NCBI GenBank assembly: GCA_902578255.1
Contig: CACHCH010000006.1
Coordinates: 1-64,000 of the forward strand
Origin: an uncultured Pelagibacteraceae bacterium
GTDB lineage: Bacteria; Pseudomonadota; Alphaproteobacteria; Pelagibacterales; Pelagibacteraceae
Length of the DNA stretch: 64,000 nt
Direction of reading: 5' to 3'
The notes under the pieces were generated by a model. The model ran no database searches. It had not been told where the DNA came from and worked only from the letters and a program-made list of their open reading frames with translations. A program made the position numbers and the translations under genes. Below are positions 19,456 through 27,690 of the stretch, in pieces. Numbering within the stretch: the stretch's first letter is position 1; each line of letters starts with the position of its first letter.

Positions 19456-20643
19456 TTAATTTCTCTCAACACACATGGCTATACCCATACCTCCACCAAT
19501 GCAGAGTGCCGCACATCCTCTCCTTTTTCCTTGTCTTTTAAGTTCATGAATTAATGTGACAAGTATTCTTGTTCCTGAGGCACCTATAGGATGACCTAAA
19601 GCTATTGCTCCACCATTTACGTTAACCTTTTCTTCTGGAATTTTAAGTTCTCTTATAACTGCAATAGATTGTGCTGCGAAAGCTTCATTGATTTCAAATA
19701 AATCTACGTCCTCTATTTTCCACTGAGCTCTAAGAAGAGCGTCTTTAATTGAAGGTATCGGTCCAAGTCCCATAAGAGAAGGCTCGACTCCTGATGATGC
19801 CCAAGACACAATGTTTGCAAGTATTTCTAAGGATTTTAACTCGGCTCTTTCTCTAGTCATCAAAACTGTAGCAGCAGCACCATCGTTTAATCCAGATGAA
19901 TTTCCAGGTGTAACAGTTCCATTTTCTTTAAATACTGTTTTAAGTTTTTCTAAGTCATCCAGATTTATGTTATTTCTCAAATATTCATCATGTTCAAAAA
20001 TAAATTTTTCATTGTTAGTTTGGATTTGTAACTTTATTAATTCATCCTTAAACTTTTTTTCTTCATAAGCTTTTTTTGCTTTTTTTTGGGAACTTATTGA
20101 AAAAATATCCTGCTCTTGTCGCGAAATATTATATTTTTCTGCAATATTTTCCGCTGTAATACCCATATGATAATCGTTAAAAGAGTCTGTAAGTCCGTCC
20201 TTAATCATGGTATCTATCAAATTGTCCTCAATAAATTTTTTATCATCTTTTAAGAATATCGCATGTGTTGCTCTAGACATGCTCTCTTGACCACCTGCAA
20301 CAACAATCTCATTTTGCTCTAACTTTATTGATTGATAGGCAGATACGATGGATCTTAAACCAGAACCACATACTTGATTTACAATATGTGCTGGTTTTGA
20401 AACAGGAACGCCTGCATGAATTGAAGCCTGTCTTGCTGGATTTTGACCAAGACCTGCTGTGAGAACATGTCCCATAATAACCTCATCTACATCTTCTCCT
20501 TTAAGGCTTGATTTGAAAATTGCCTCTTTAATAACCAATGCACCAAGCTTATCTGCACTGATGTTTTTGAGAGATCCTTTGTATTTACCTATTGGTGTTC
20601 TTAATGCAGAGGTAATAACTACGTCTTTAGGAATTTTACTCAT
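19456..20643 (-). CDS. Acetyl-CoA C-acetyltransferase (thiolase)
   Basis: This 395-residue thiolase reversibly condenses two acetyl-CoA to acetoacetyl-CoA, or cleaves 3-ketoacyl-CoA. The nucleophile Cys92 lies in NQVCGSGLRS. The His motif is GGAIALGHPIGASG, and the C-terminal Cys is in CIGGGMGIAMC. The length and motifs fit the biosynthetic AtoB/PhaA group more than FadA, though specificity is inferred. No beta-oxidation or PHA genes are adjacent. A 127-base gap, AT-rich with no gene visible, separates it from aceE. Confidence 0.93.
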   Translation of the reverse strand: MSKIPKDVVITSALRTPIGKYKGSLKNISADKLGALVIKEAIFKSSLKGEDVDEVIMGHVLTAGLGQNPARQASIHAGVPVSKPAHIVNQVCGSGLRSIVSAYQSIKLEQNEIVVAGGQESMSRATHAIFLKDDKKFIEDNLIDTMIKDGLTDSFNDYHMGITAENIAEKYNISRQEQDIFSISSQKKAKKAYEEKKFKDELIKLQIQTNNEKFIFEHDEYLRNNINLDDLEKLKTVFKENGTVTPGNSSGLNDGAAATVLMTRERAELKSLEILANIVSWASSGVEPSLMGLGPIPSIKDALLRAQWKIEDVDLFEINEAFAAQSIAVIRELKIPEEKVNVNGGAIALGHPIGASGTRILVTLIHELKRQGKRRGCAALCIGGGMGIAMCVERN

Positions 20644-20716
20644 TAAATTGTCAACATATTATTTTATAAGTTAAATTACATCAAAAACTTTGATATATAA
20701 AATATATAACTAATAA

Positions 20717-20793
20717 GGACCGCTGGCCAAATTGGATAAGGCGCTCGGCTACGAACCGGGAGATTCCAGATTCGAGTTCTGGGCGGTCCACCA
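20717..20793 (+). tRNA. tRNA-Arg (ACG)
   Basis: A 77-base cloverleaf is visible. The acceptor arms GGACCGC and GCGGTCC pair fully. The anticodon arm CTCGG-CTACGAA-CCGGG has one G-T pair and anticodon ACG (first base expected to become inosine). The T arm has loop TTCGAGT. Discriminator A is followed by a genomically encoded CCA. It reads CGN arginine codons. It sits between the divergent thiolase gene and a small membrane-peptide gene. Confidence 0.96.
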
Positions 20794-20805
20794 AAAGGAA
20801 TTAAA

Positions 20806-20904
20806 ATGTTTGATTGGCTTATAAAAGCTTCTTTACAAAAATCAGTTGTATATTTTTTTATTATTATTGTGATAATTTTATTAATTTTAACTTACATTTT
20901 ATAA
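20806..20904 (+). CDS. Predicted 32-residue single-pass membrane peptide
   Basis: This ORF is too short for the ORF track. ATG at 20806 follows an AGGA-type ribosome site (AAAAGGAATTAAAATG) only 12 bases after the tRNA CCA end. The peptide has a short basic/aromatic head (MFDWLIKASLQKS) and a continuous hydrophobic helix (VVYFFIIIVIILLILTYIL). The stop lies two bases before the thioesterase start, so the two would be co-translated. No family is recognised. Spacing, a ribosome site and one clean transmembrane helix support it, but in AT-rich DNA hydrophobic ORFs arise by chance. Confidence 0.5.
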   Translation: MFDWLIKASLQKSVVYFFIIIVIILLILTYIL

Positions 20905-20906
20905 AA

Positions 20907-21305
20907 ATGACTAAAGAATTTGAACAAATAAGTATCAAACCTGGGTTTATGAAACATAACGGTGGTGTTTTGTTTAGAACAATATCTGAAACAGAATATG
21001 AATTTAAATCTGTAATAAATAAAAATCACTTAAATGCTATAAGCATAACTCACGGTGGATATTTATCGGCTTTGATTGATTCTGGAGCTGGAACTGCTGC
21101 TCATCGAGCCGCTGGTAATGTTCCCTGTGTAACAATTTCTCTAGACATAAAATTTATTGGGTCCTCAAAAGAAGGAGACGAAATAGTTGGTCACACTAGA
21201 ATTTTAAAAAGAACTAAAACACTTATTTTTCTTTTTTGTGAACTCAGCTGTGATAAAAAAATTATTACCTCCGCTTCAGGTATTTGGAAAATTTTAAAAA
21301 AATAA
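20907..21305 (+). CDS. PaaI-like hotdog-fold thioesterase
   Basis: This acyl-CoA thioesterase-type protein has 132 residues if started at MTKEFEQISI (20907). I prefer that start, as the track's earlier GTG/ATG start adds a hydrophobic tail that reads the membrane-peptide DNA in another frame. The hotdog motif is THGGYLSALIDSGAGTAAH, as in PaaI/YbgC-like enzymes, with the Asp in the central helix as candidate catalytic residue. The substrate is unknown; housekeeping removal of stalled acyl-CoA is plausible. Confidence 0.85.
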   Translation: MTKEFEQISIKPGFMKHNGGVLFRTISETEYEFKSVINKNHLNAISITHGGYLSALIDSGAGTAAHRAAGNVPCVTISLDIKFIGSSKEGDEIVGHTRILKRTKTLIFLFCELSCDKKIITSASGIWKILKK

Positions 21306-21410
21306 AATGAGAACTTTTTGCACTCCGATTCGGTCATGTTTTAGTCTATTTTTGTTCTATAGCTGCAACAATATCTGGTAGGTAAAAAAAAAATAATACC
21401 AAACATAGAA

Positions 21411-23891
21411 ATGAAAAAAAATAAAATTACTGCTGTTCTGGGCCCTACAAATACAGGAAAAACCCATCTTGCAATAGAGACTATGCTCTCGTTTGAAACT
21501 GGAATGATTGGTTTTCCTCTTAGATTGTTGGCAAGAGAAGTATATGACAAAGTAATAAAAAAGATTAGCACTGACAAAGTTGCTTTAATCACCGGTGAAG
21601 AAAAAATTATTCCATCAGATGCAAAATATTTCTTGTGTACAGTTGAGTCTATGCCAATCGACAAATATTTAGAATTTGTTGCAGTAGATGAAATACAAAT
21701 GTGTGCAGATCATGAAAGAGGTCATATTTTTACTGATAGACTTTTAAATATGAGAGGTAAAAAACTTACAATGTTAATGGGATCTAATACTATAAAAAAT
21801 ATTATTACTAAGTTAGATGGTGATATAGAGTTTATAAATAGAGATAGACTGTCAAAACTTACCTATTCAGGTCATAAAAAAATTTCTAGAATAAATAGAA
21901 AAACAGCAATTATAGCATTCTCTGCGGAAGAAGTTTATGCAATAGCTGAGCTTATAAGAAGACAAAAGGGTGGGGCAGCTATAGTAATGGGTTCACTTAG
22001 TCCTAAAACAAGAAATGCTCAGGTAGAATTATATCAGTCGGGAGATGTAGATTTTTTAGTTGCAACTGATGCTATTGGAATGGGTATTAATATGGATTTA
22101 GAACATGTTTATTTTTCTAATCTTAAAAAATTTGATGGAAAAAAATTAAGGAGACTTAATCTTTCCGAGATAGGTCAAATAGCTGGAAGGGCTGGGAGAT
22201 ATTTAAATGATGGCAGTTTTGGTATAACTGGAGAATGTAAAGAAATAACGGCAGAAGATGTAGATCTTCTAGAGAATCACAAATTTGAGGAAATAAGAAC
22301 ATTATTTTGGAGAAATTCAAATTTAAATTTTAATAACTCTTCTAGTTTAATTAAAAGTTTAGATGAAAAACCTCACATGGAATGGTTGAGAAAAATACAT
22401 GAATGTGAAGATGAAAAAGCTCTTAAATATTTTTTAAAAGATTCTAATTTTAATAATTTAAAATTTGATGAGAAAGCTCTAAGTCTACTATGGGAGTGCT
22501 GTCAAATTCCTGATTTTGTAAAAAAAACTTATGGTAACCATTATGAAGTTATTAGTAGTGTATTTAAGTTTTTAAGTAGTGATAAAAGAGCGATTTCAAG
22601 CGATTATATGAGATTACAGCTTATGAAACTTGACAAATTAGACGGAAATGTTGACTCTTTATCAAATAGAATTGCAAATGTTAGAACTTGGTCATATGTT
22701 TCAAATAAAAATAATTGGGTAGAAAATCAAGATTATTGGATTGAGAAAACTAAACACTTAGAAGATAGACTTTCAGATAGACTTCATGAAGAACTTACTA
22801 AAACTTTTATTGATAAAAGAGCAAGTGTACTTGCAAGAGGATTAAAACAAGACATGGAATTTAAAACCGAAATCTTAGAAAATAACGATGTTATGATAGA
22901 TGAACAATTTATTGGAAGAATAAATGGCTTAAAATTAGAGTTAGATTTAAAAAAAGGTGCTTTAGAGACAGATATTAAATCCTTAAAAAAAGCAGCGAGA
23001 CAGACTATTGGTCCAGAACTTGAAAGAAGAATTCAGACAATTATTGATACAGGTTTAATTCAGCTCCATGAAGATTTCAAAATTTATTGGAACGATTTTC
23101 CCATTGCAAAACTTTCTACAGGTGCAGATTATCTAAATCCTAATTTTAATTTATTAATAGATGACATAATTGATCAAGGTCCTAAACAAAAATTAAATGA
23201 ATATATTTACAGGTGGATTCAAACAAAAATTAATGAGGTATTAAAAAGTCTTATTGATCTAAAAAATATTAAAGAAAATAACCCATCGATAAAAGCTTTG
23301 GCCTATCAGCTTTATGAAAAAAATGGTGTCTTAAAGAGAGATCAGGTATCTGAATATTTAAAAAATTTAGGTCAAAATGAAAGAAAAATTCTTAGGGAAT
23401 TAGGTGTAAAATTTGGACGGTATCATGTATTTCTGCATCAATTGATTAAGCCTGAAGCTGTTTCTTTGAGAACTCTATTGTGGAAAAATTTTCACGAAAA
23501 ATTTTATAATTTAAAACCTCCCACATTTGGTCTAAATTTTGTAGACAATAAAGACTTAAAAAATCAAAACTTCATGCTTTTGTGTGGCTTTGAAAAATTT
23601 GACGCATTCTTTGTTAGGATAGATATTCTAGAAAGACTATTCATGTTAATAATTAATTCAAATCCCAAAGAAAAAAGTGACATTAAGGTAGTTCCTGAGA
23701 TGTTAAATTTATTAGGATGCAGCAAAGAAAACTTTAAGAAACTCTTAACAAAGATGAACTATAAAGTATTTGAAAAAGAAAAAGAAACATATTTTAAATA
23801 TAATCCAACTAAAAAGTTCAAAAAAGCTCCTATTAAAAAAGTTTCAAAAGAAAATCCCTTTAAAATTTTAAAAAATTTAAACTTAAGATAA
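21411..23891 (+). CDS. Suv3-like ATP-dependent RNA/DNA helicase
   Basis: The 826-residue superfamily 2 helicase resembles mitochondrial SUV3 and its alphaproteobacterial relatives. Walker A is GPTNTGKT at about 10-17, the DExH-like box is DEIQ, and motif VI is GQIAGRAGR. A Suv3-type C-terminal region follows, with GLKLELDLKKGALETD and RFGRYHVFLH-like sequence. SUV3 unwinds RNA for the mitochondrial degradosome; the bacterial role is not established. A short 105-base gap upstream holds no clear gene. It is followed at five bases by the TerB-like gene, then fdxA and carD. Confidence 0.92.
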   Translation: MKKNKITAVLGPTNTGKTHLAIETMLSFETGMIGFPLRLLAREVYDKVIKKISTDKVALITGEEKIIPSDAKYFLCTVESMPIDKYLEFVAVDEIQMCADHERGHIFTDRLLNMRGKKLTMLMGSNTIKNIITKLDGDIEFINRDRLSKLTYSGHKKISRINRKTAIIAFSAEEVYAIAELIRRQKGGAAIVMGSLSPKTRNAQVELYQSGDVDFLVATDAIGMGINMDLEHVYFSNLKKFDGKKLRRLNLSEIGQIAGRAGRYLNDGSFGITGECKEITAEDVDLLENHKFEEIRTLFWRNSNLNFNNSSSLIKSLDEKPHMEWLRKIHECEDEKALKYFLKDSNFNNLKFDEKALSLLWECCQIPDFVKKTYGNHYEVISSVFKFLSSDKRAISSDYMRLQLMKLDKLDGNVDSLSNRIANVRTWSYVSNKNNWVENQDYWIEKTKHLEDRLSDRLHEELTKTFIDKRASVLARGLKQDMEFKTEILENNDVMIDEQFIGRINGLKLELDLKKGALETDIKSLKKAARQTIGPELERRIQTIIDTGLIQLHEDFKIYWNDFPIAKLSTGADYLNPNFNLLIDDIIDQGPKQKLNEYIYRWIQTKINEVLKSLIDLKNIKENNPSIKALAYQLYEKNGVLKRDQVSEYLKNLGQNERKILRELGVKFGRYHVFLHQLIKPEAVSLRTLLWKNFHEKFYNLKPPTFGLNFVDNKDLKNQNFMLLCGFEKFDAFFVRIDILERLFMLIINSNPKEKSDIKVVPEMLNLLGCSKENFKKLLTKMNYKVFEKEKETYFKYNPTKKFKKAPIKKVSKENPFKILKNLNLR

Positions 23892-23896
23892 TCATT

Positions 23897-24313
23897 ATGT
23901 TTTTTAAAAAAAATGATAAAAAAATTGAAAATACCTTTTTAATTAAAGTTGGCGCTTTGTTAATCCATACAGCAAAAATTGACGAAAATTATACCGAAAA
24001 TGAAGAAGAAATAATTAAACAAACACTTTTAGAATTGGGAGTTAAAAAAGAAAATCTTTCTTCCACAATTAAGGAAGCAAAAATTGTTGAAGAAAATTCA
24101 AATCAAATTCTTGAATTTACAAGAGAAGTAAAAAATTTATCTGAAAGTGAAAAAATTAAAATAATAGAAGCACTTTGGACTATAATATACTCGAATAAAG
24201 ATGCTGATTTATACGAGACTAATTTAATGAGAAGACTTGCTGGACTTCTTTATATAGATAGCAAAATAATGGGAGATATTAAAAACAAAATTAAAAATGA
24301 AAATTTGAAATGA
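23897..24313 (+). CDS. TerB-like domain protein
   Basis: This 138-residue, mostly helical acidic/basic protein matches the TerB (tellurite resistance/DjlA N-terminal) pattern: an early [24 protein letters not shown] segment and a late [27 protein letters not shown] segment, both with the acidic residues typical of the fold. TerB-like domains may bind metal or act as scaffolds; a specific job is not known. It shares an ATGA overlap with fdxA. In related alphaproteobacteria I recall an S4 RNA-binding gene in this slot; here that gene is absent. Confidence 0.8.
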   Translation: MFFKKNDKKIENTFLIKVGALLIHTAKIDENYTENEEEIIKQTLLELGVKKENLSSTIKEAKIVEENSNQILEFTREVKNLSESEKIKIIEALWTIIYSNKDADLYETNLMRRLAGLLYIDSKIMGDIKNKIKNENLK

Positions 24314-24636
24314 CCTATCTAGTCAACGATAAATGTATCAAATGTAAATTAACTGATTGCGTAGATGTGTGTCCAGTTGATTGCTTTTATGAAGGAAAAA
24401 ATATGCTTGTAATTAAACCTGATGAGTGTATAGATTGTGGCGTTTGCGAGCCAGAATGCCCGGTTGATGCCATTAAAGCTGACACTGAACCTGGAAGTGA
24501 AAAATGGTTAGAGATTAATACGAAATATTCTGAGATCTGGCCTAACATAAGTGAAAAAAAAGATCCTCCAGCGGATCATGAAAAATTTAAGGATGAGCAA
24601 AATAAGTACGAAAAATATTTTAAAGAAAATCTTTAA
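24310..24636 (+). CDS. fdxA: Ferredoxin FdxA, 7Fe type
   Basis: This 108-residue electron carrier starts [22 protein letters not shown] and continues [18 protein letters not shown], the pattern of 3Fe-4S/4Fe-4S ferredoxins of the FdxA family. A C-terminal tail of about 45 residues is also typical of alphaproteobacterial FdxA. It is placed between a TerB-like gene (four-base overlap) and carD (the reading frames overlap if the preferred carD start is right). The redox partner is not evident from the neighbourhood. Confidence 0.96.
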   Translation: MTYLVNDKCIKCKLTDCVDVCPVDCFYEGKNMLVIKPDECIDCGVCEPECPVDAIKADTEPGSEKWLEINTKYSEIWPNISEKKDPPADHEKFKDEQNKYEKYFKENL

Positions 24637-25483
24637 CAGAAAAGTCGAAAAAAAAGTGAAAAAAAAAGTTACTAAAAAAAAAGTTGCTAAAGTTAAAGTT
24701 AAAAAAACAAAAAAAATAAAAAAAGTCACAAAAAAAATAAAAAAAGTTAAAAAAAAAGTTTCCACAAAATCTATAAAAAAAAAATCAATAAAAAAAACAG
24801 CTTCAACTCCAACAGAGCCAAAGGTTGACAATCTAAGAATCTCTAAAACTAACGAGGTAAAACCAGAGATAAAGAAAGTTAAGAAACAAGAAACTGAAAA
24901 AAGAGAATATAAAATTAAAGATTATGTTGTTTATCCCAAACATGGTGTTGGACAAATTACAGAATTTAAAAAAATAAATATAGGTGGAATTGACGTTGAA
25001 ACTTACGTCATAAAATTTGAGAAAGATAAAGCAAATGGAATGGTGCCAGTCAATAAGCAGTCTAATTTGAGACCCTTGGCAACTATTAATCAAGTTAATA
25101 AGTGTATTTCGATTCTTAAAAGCAAACCAAAAATAAAAAGATCAATGTGGAGTAGACGTGCACAAGAATATGAAGCAAAAATTTCATCTGGAAAAATTTA
25201 TGAATTAGCAGAAGTAGTTAGAGATTTGAACAAAGGTGATGATCTAATGGTAGATCAATCTTATAGTGAAAGACAGCTCTTTGAAAAAGCTTATGAGAGG
25301 ATTTTATCTGAATTTCAGATTATTTTGAATTTATCATTAGAAGATACTCAAAAAAAGTTAGATAAAGCGTTAAAGAGAAACATGGGTACCCAAGTACAAG
25401 CTGCGCCAACTGCTAAAGCAGCTGCTACTGAGCTTCCAGTAGATGAACCAATCTCTGATACAGACGAACCTATTGAGGAATAA
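24593..25483 (+). CDS. carD: CarD-family RNA polymerase-binding regulator with Lys-rich N-terminus
   Basis: CarD proteins bind the RNA polymerase beta subunit and stabilise the open promoter complex. The CarD/TRCF-RID domain begins near [15 protein letters not shown], and the C-terminal helical DNA-binding part includes [14 protein letters not shown] and [16 protein letters not shown]. In front lies about 90 residues of almost pure Lys, Val, Ile and Thr, like histone H1-type tails. A short Ala/Pro/acidic tail ends the protein. The start is uncertain: GTG 24551, ATG 24578, ATG 24593 (chosen, overlaps fdxA by 44 bases) or GTG 24656 are all in frame and none has a good ribosome site. Confidence 0.88.
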   Translation: MSKISTKNILKKIFNRKVEKKVKKKVTKKKVAKVKVKKTKKIKKVTKKIKKVKKKVSTKSIKKKSIKKTASTPTEPKVDNLRISKTNEVKPEIKKVKKQETEKREYKIKDYVVYPKHGVGQITEFKKINIGGIDVETYVIKFEKDKANGMVPVNKQSNLRPLATINQVNKCISILKSKPKIKRSMWSRRAQEYEAKISSGKIYELAEVVRDLNKGDDLMVDQSYSERQLFEKAYERILSEFQIILNLSLEDTQKKLDKALKRNMGTQVQAAPTAKAAATELPVDEPISDTDEPIEE

Positions 25484-25488
25484 AAAAA

Positions 25489-25528
25489 AACGCCTCTCAC
25501 ACACGAACTGTAATGAGAAGCGTTTTTT
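25489..25528. terminator. Bidirectional intrinsic terminator between carD and the basic peptide gene
   Basis: A hairpin with arms AACGCCTCTCA and TGAGAAGCGTT (one C-A mismatch, 14-base loop) is followed by six T on plus. On minus it is followed by nine T, because a run of A precedes the first arm. It lies right after the carD stop and right after the stop of the convergent 30-residue gene, so it can end both transcripts. Confidence 0.85.
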
Positions 25529-25546
25529 GTAAAGAATACTAAGTTA

Positions 25547-25639
25547 CTATTTTCTTCTTCTTTTTTTTGCTTTTTTCTTAGCTTTTTTCTTAGCTTTTTT
25601 CTTAGTTTTCTTTGCCGCTTTTTTTCTTTTCTTAGGCAT
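25547..25639 (-). CDS. 30-residue Lys/Arg-rich peptide, histone-tail-like
   Basis: This ORF is missing from the track because of its length. It encodes MPKKRKKAAKKTKKKAKKKA followed by KKKAKKRRRK: only Met, Pro, Lys, Arg, Ala and Thr. A strong ribosome site (AGGGAG, six bases before ATG) and a dedicated terminator downstream argue that it is a real gene. The middle is a three-fold repeat of a 12-base unit (AAGAAAAAAGCT) giving KKKA. It is expected to bind nucleic acid, like Lys-rich nucleoid or ribosome-associated peptides; function is inferred. The opposite strand carries carD, whose N-terminus has a similar composition. Confidence 0.75.
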   Translation of the reverse strand: MPKKRKKAAKKTKKKAKKKAKKKAKKRRRK

Positions 25640-25663
25640 CTTTAGCTCCCTTTTTTAGTTAAA

Positions 25664-25680
25664 CGAATCAAAATGATTCG
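25664..25680. repeat. Perfect inverted repeat with two GANTC sites upstream of the basic peptide gene
   Basis: CGAATCA-AAA-TGATTCG is a perfect 7-3-7 dyad, 25 bases upstream of the 30-residue gene's start codon on the minus strand. Each arm contains a GANTC pentamer, the recognition sequence of the CcrM-type cell-cycle methyltransferase in alphaproteobacteria. It could be an operator or a 5'-UTR hairpin. The flanking DNA from 25681 to 25839 is AT-rich and I see no gene in it, only the likely promoter for the peptide. Confidence 0.5.
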
Positions 25681-25839
25681 CTGTTAATATATTTTTATTT
25701 TTTTCTATAAGTTATGTCAAACCTTTAATTGAAACTTAAAATTTGAAAAATTATTTTTTATTTTTTATTTTTTTTTAAATTTTAATCTATTAATTAAGTT
25801 AATGTTTATGCGGTTAATAAACCATCTTATAAAAATAAA

Positions 25840-27537
25840 TTAATAAAGATTTTCTAATTCATTTTTATATTTCTGTATAATTTTATATCTTTTTAATTTT
25901 AATGTCGGTGTTAACAGTCCATTTTCAATTGTAAATTGATCTTTAATAACAATAAATTTTTTTATCTTTTCTATTTTTGATAAGTTTTTATTCACTATTT
26001 CTAGTTTTTTTAAAATTATCTCGTCAAGTATGTTCGACTTTTCTTTATTTAAAACTAATAACGCAACCAAATAAGGTTTATTATCTCCATACACTAAAGT
26101 TTGCTCAACAAAGTCAATTTTTAATAAATCATTTTCAATTTTTATTGGTGAAATATTGTCTCCTCCAGGAGTAATTAGGATATCTTTTTTTCTATCTGTA
26201 ATTTTTAAGTAATTATTTTCAAAATGACCAATATCGCCAGTAGATAACCATCCATCATTTAAAACTTTATTGGTTTCTTCCTCATTATTCCAATAGCCTA
26301 ACATTACGTTTTCACCCTTGACCAAGATCTCGCCATCATCTGCTATTTTAACCTCATTTGCAATAAAAGCAGGTCCAACAGTATCTATCCTTATATCATC
26401 TTTTGGATTACAACTAACCACTGGAGAGGTTTCTGTTAAACCGTATCCCTGTAATGTCGGTAATCCTATTGCATTTAAAAATACCCCTACATCTTTATCT
26501 AAAGCACCACCTCCAGAAATAAATAACTTTAGGGAACCACCAAATTGTGCTTTTATTTTTTTTCTAACTAATTTTTCACAAATAATGTTTTGTACTTTTT
26601 CTAATTTAGATAATTTATTTTTAAATAAAACCTTTTCCCCAAGAGAAAGCATTTTGTTGATAAGATATTTTTTAAGGCCTTTTGTTTTGTTAAAAGATGC
26701 ATTTATTTTTTGATATAAATTTTGATAAAATCTTGGGACAGCAGTCATTATATCAGGATTACATTCACCCATATTTTTTATTAGCTTGTCAATACTTTCA
26801 GCATAAAACACTCTGGCGCCTAATGCTATTTGAACAAATTGAACAGTATGCTCATACGAGTGTGACAATGGTAACCAAGTTAAAAATCTAGCTTTTTTTG
26901 AAATAAACTCTTTTAGTAAAAATAAAGCTCCTTCACAATTACTCAATATTCCTCCATGACTTAACATGACACCTTTGGGGTTTCCTTGTGTGCCTGAGGT
27001 ATAAATTATACAGGCAAGATCTTTTCTAGAAATATCTAAATTTAGGAAATTTTTTTCCTGATATTTTTTTTTCTCAAAAATATTTTTGATATAAATAACT
27101 TCATTTGCATCTTTAATCTCTTCAAAAGATAATATTTTTTTTATGGAAGGTTTGGATTTAACTATATTTTTAATTTTATTATATTGTAAAAAGTCTGAAA
27201 CAATTACAACTGATGGAGTACAATCATTAATTAAATATTCGTAATCTCTTTCTACATAGGTCGTATAAGCCGGAACAGTAATACCTTTTGATAACATTAT
27301 TGCTAAATCAGAAATCATCCATTCAGGTCTATTTTCTGAAATTAACAAACAACGATCTTTATTCTCTATAAATGAACTTAACTCTTCAGATAGTTTTAAA
27401 ATATTTAAATAGGTTTCTTTCCATGTAAATTTATTTTCTAAATTTTTTAATGATTTCAAAAAAATTTGATCAGGCTTTACTTTTAAGTACTGTTGATAAA
27501 AAAGTTCTAAAAGATTATTTTGTTTGTTTATTTCCAT
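25840..27537 (-). CDS. AMP-dependent long-chain acyl-CoA synthetase family
   Basis: This adenylate-forming enzyme activates a carboxylic acid (probably a fatty acid) to acyl-AMP and then acyl-CoA. The P-loop is YTSGTQGNPKGVMLSH. The adenine motif is GYGLTETSP, and the hinge motif is STGDIGHFENNYLKITDRKKDI, all typical. I start it at MEINKQNN (27537), giving 565 residues; the track's extra 12 residues read through the tRNA-Leu gene and are not real. A related FadD15-like group includes eukaryote-like long-chain synthetases. Chain-length preference is unknown. Confidence 0.9.
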   Translation of the reverse strand: MEINKQNNLLELFYQQYLKVKPDQIFLKSLKNLENKFTWKETYLNILKLSEELSSFIENKDRCLLISENRPEWMISDLAIMLSKGITVPAYTTYVERDYEYLINDCTPSVVIVSDFLQYNKIKNIVKSKPSIKKILSFEEIKDANEVIYIKNIFEKKKYQEKNFLNLDISRKDLACIIYTSGTQGNPKGVMLSHGGILSNCEGALFLLKEFISKKARFLTWLPLSHSYEHTVQFVQIALGARVFYAESIDKLIKNMGECNPDIMTAVPRFYQNLYQKINASFNKTKGLKKYLINKMLSLGEKVLFKNKLSKLEKVQNIICEKLVRKKIKAQFGGSLKLFISGGGALDKDVGVFLNAIGLPTLQGYGLTETSPVVSCNPKDDIRIDTVGPAFIANEVKIADDGEILVKGENVMLGYWNNEEETNKVLNDGWLSTGDIGHFENNYLKITDRKKDILITPGGDNISPIKIENDLLKIDFVEQTLVYGDNKPYLVALLVLNKEKSNILDEIILKKLEIVNKNLSKIEKIKKFIVIKDQFTIENGLLTPTLKLKRYKIIQKYKNELENLY

Positions 27538-27543
27538 ATCTTT

Positions 27544-27628
27544 TGGTGGGCGAAGAGAGAATCGAACTCTCACTTCTTGCGAAACACGATTTTGAGTCGT
27601 GCGCGTCTACCAGTTCCGCCATTCGCCC
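27544..27628 (-). tRNA. tRNA-Leu (CAA)
   Basis: This is an 85-base class II tRNA. Acceptor GGGCGAA pairs with TTCGCCC, then discriminator A and encoded CCA. The anticodon arm CACGA-CTCAAAA-TCGTG gives CAA, reading TTG. A long variable arm and T loop TTCGATT are present. It lies seven bases upstream of the acyl-CoA synthetase start on the same strand. Two short track ORFs here (27450-27638 plus and 27515-27733 minus) are tRNA shadows. Confidence 0.96.
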
Positions 27629-27690
27629 ACTAATTTGAATTAAATTATATTTAAATAGTATAAGAACTAAAATTATATTAAAACCAAAAA

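Noticed and set aside
21307-21381. 24-residue ORF between thioesterase and helicase with a YSC lipobox-like end
   Set aside because: The start is two bases after a stop codon, but there is no positive-head signal, and Cys near the end leaves no mature protein. Likely chance.
24508-24831. Minus-strand Phe-rich 107-residue ORF
   Set aside because: It is the antisense of the Lys-rich (AAA-rich) part of carD, which necessarily reads as Phe/Ile/Leu; a shadow.
25561-25620. CRISPR or VNTR array from the repeated GCTTTTTTCTTA units
   Set aside because: The three 12-bp units have no spacers and encode KKKA repeats of the small basic peptide, so they are coding repeats.
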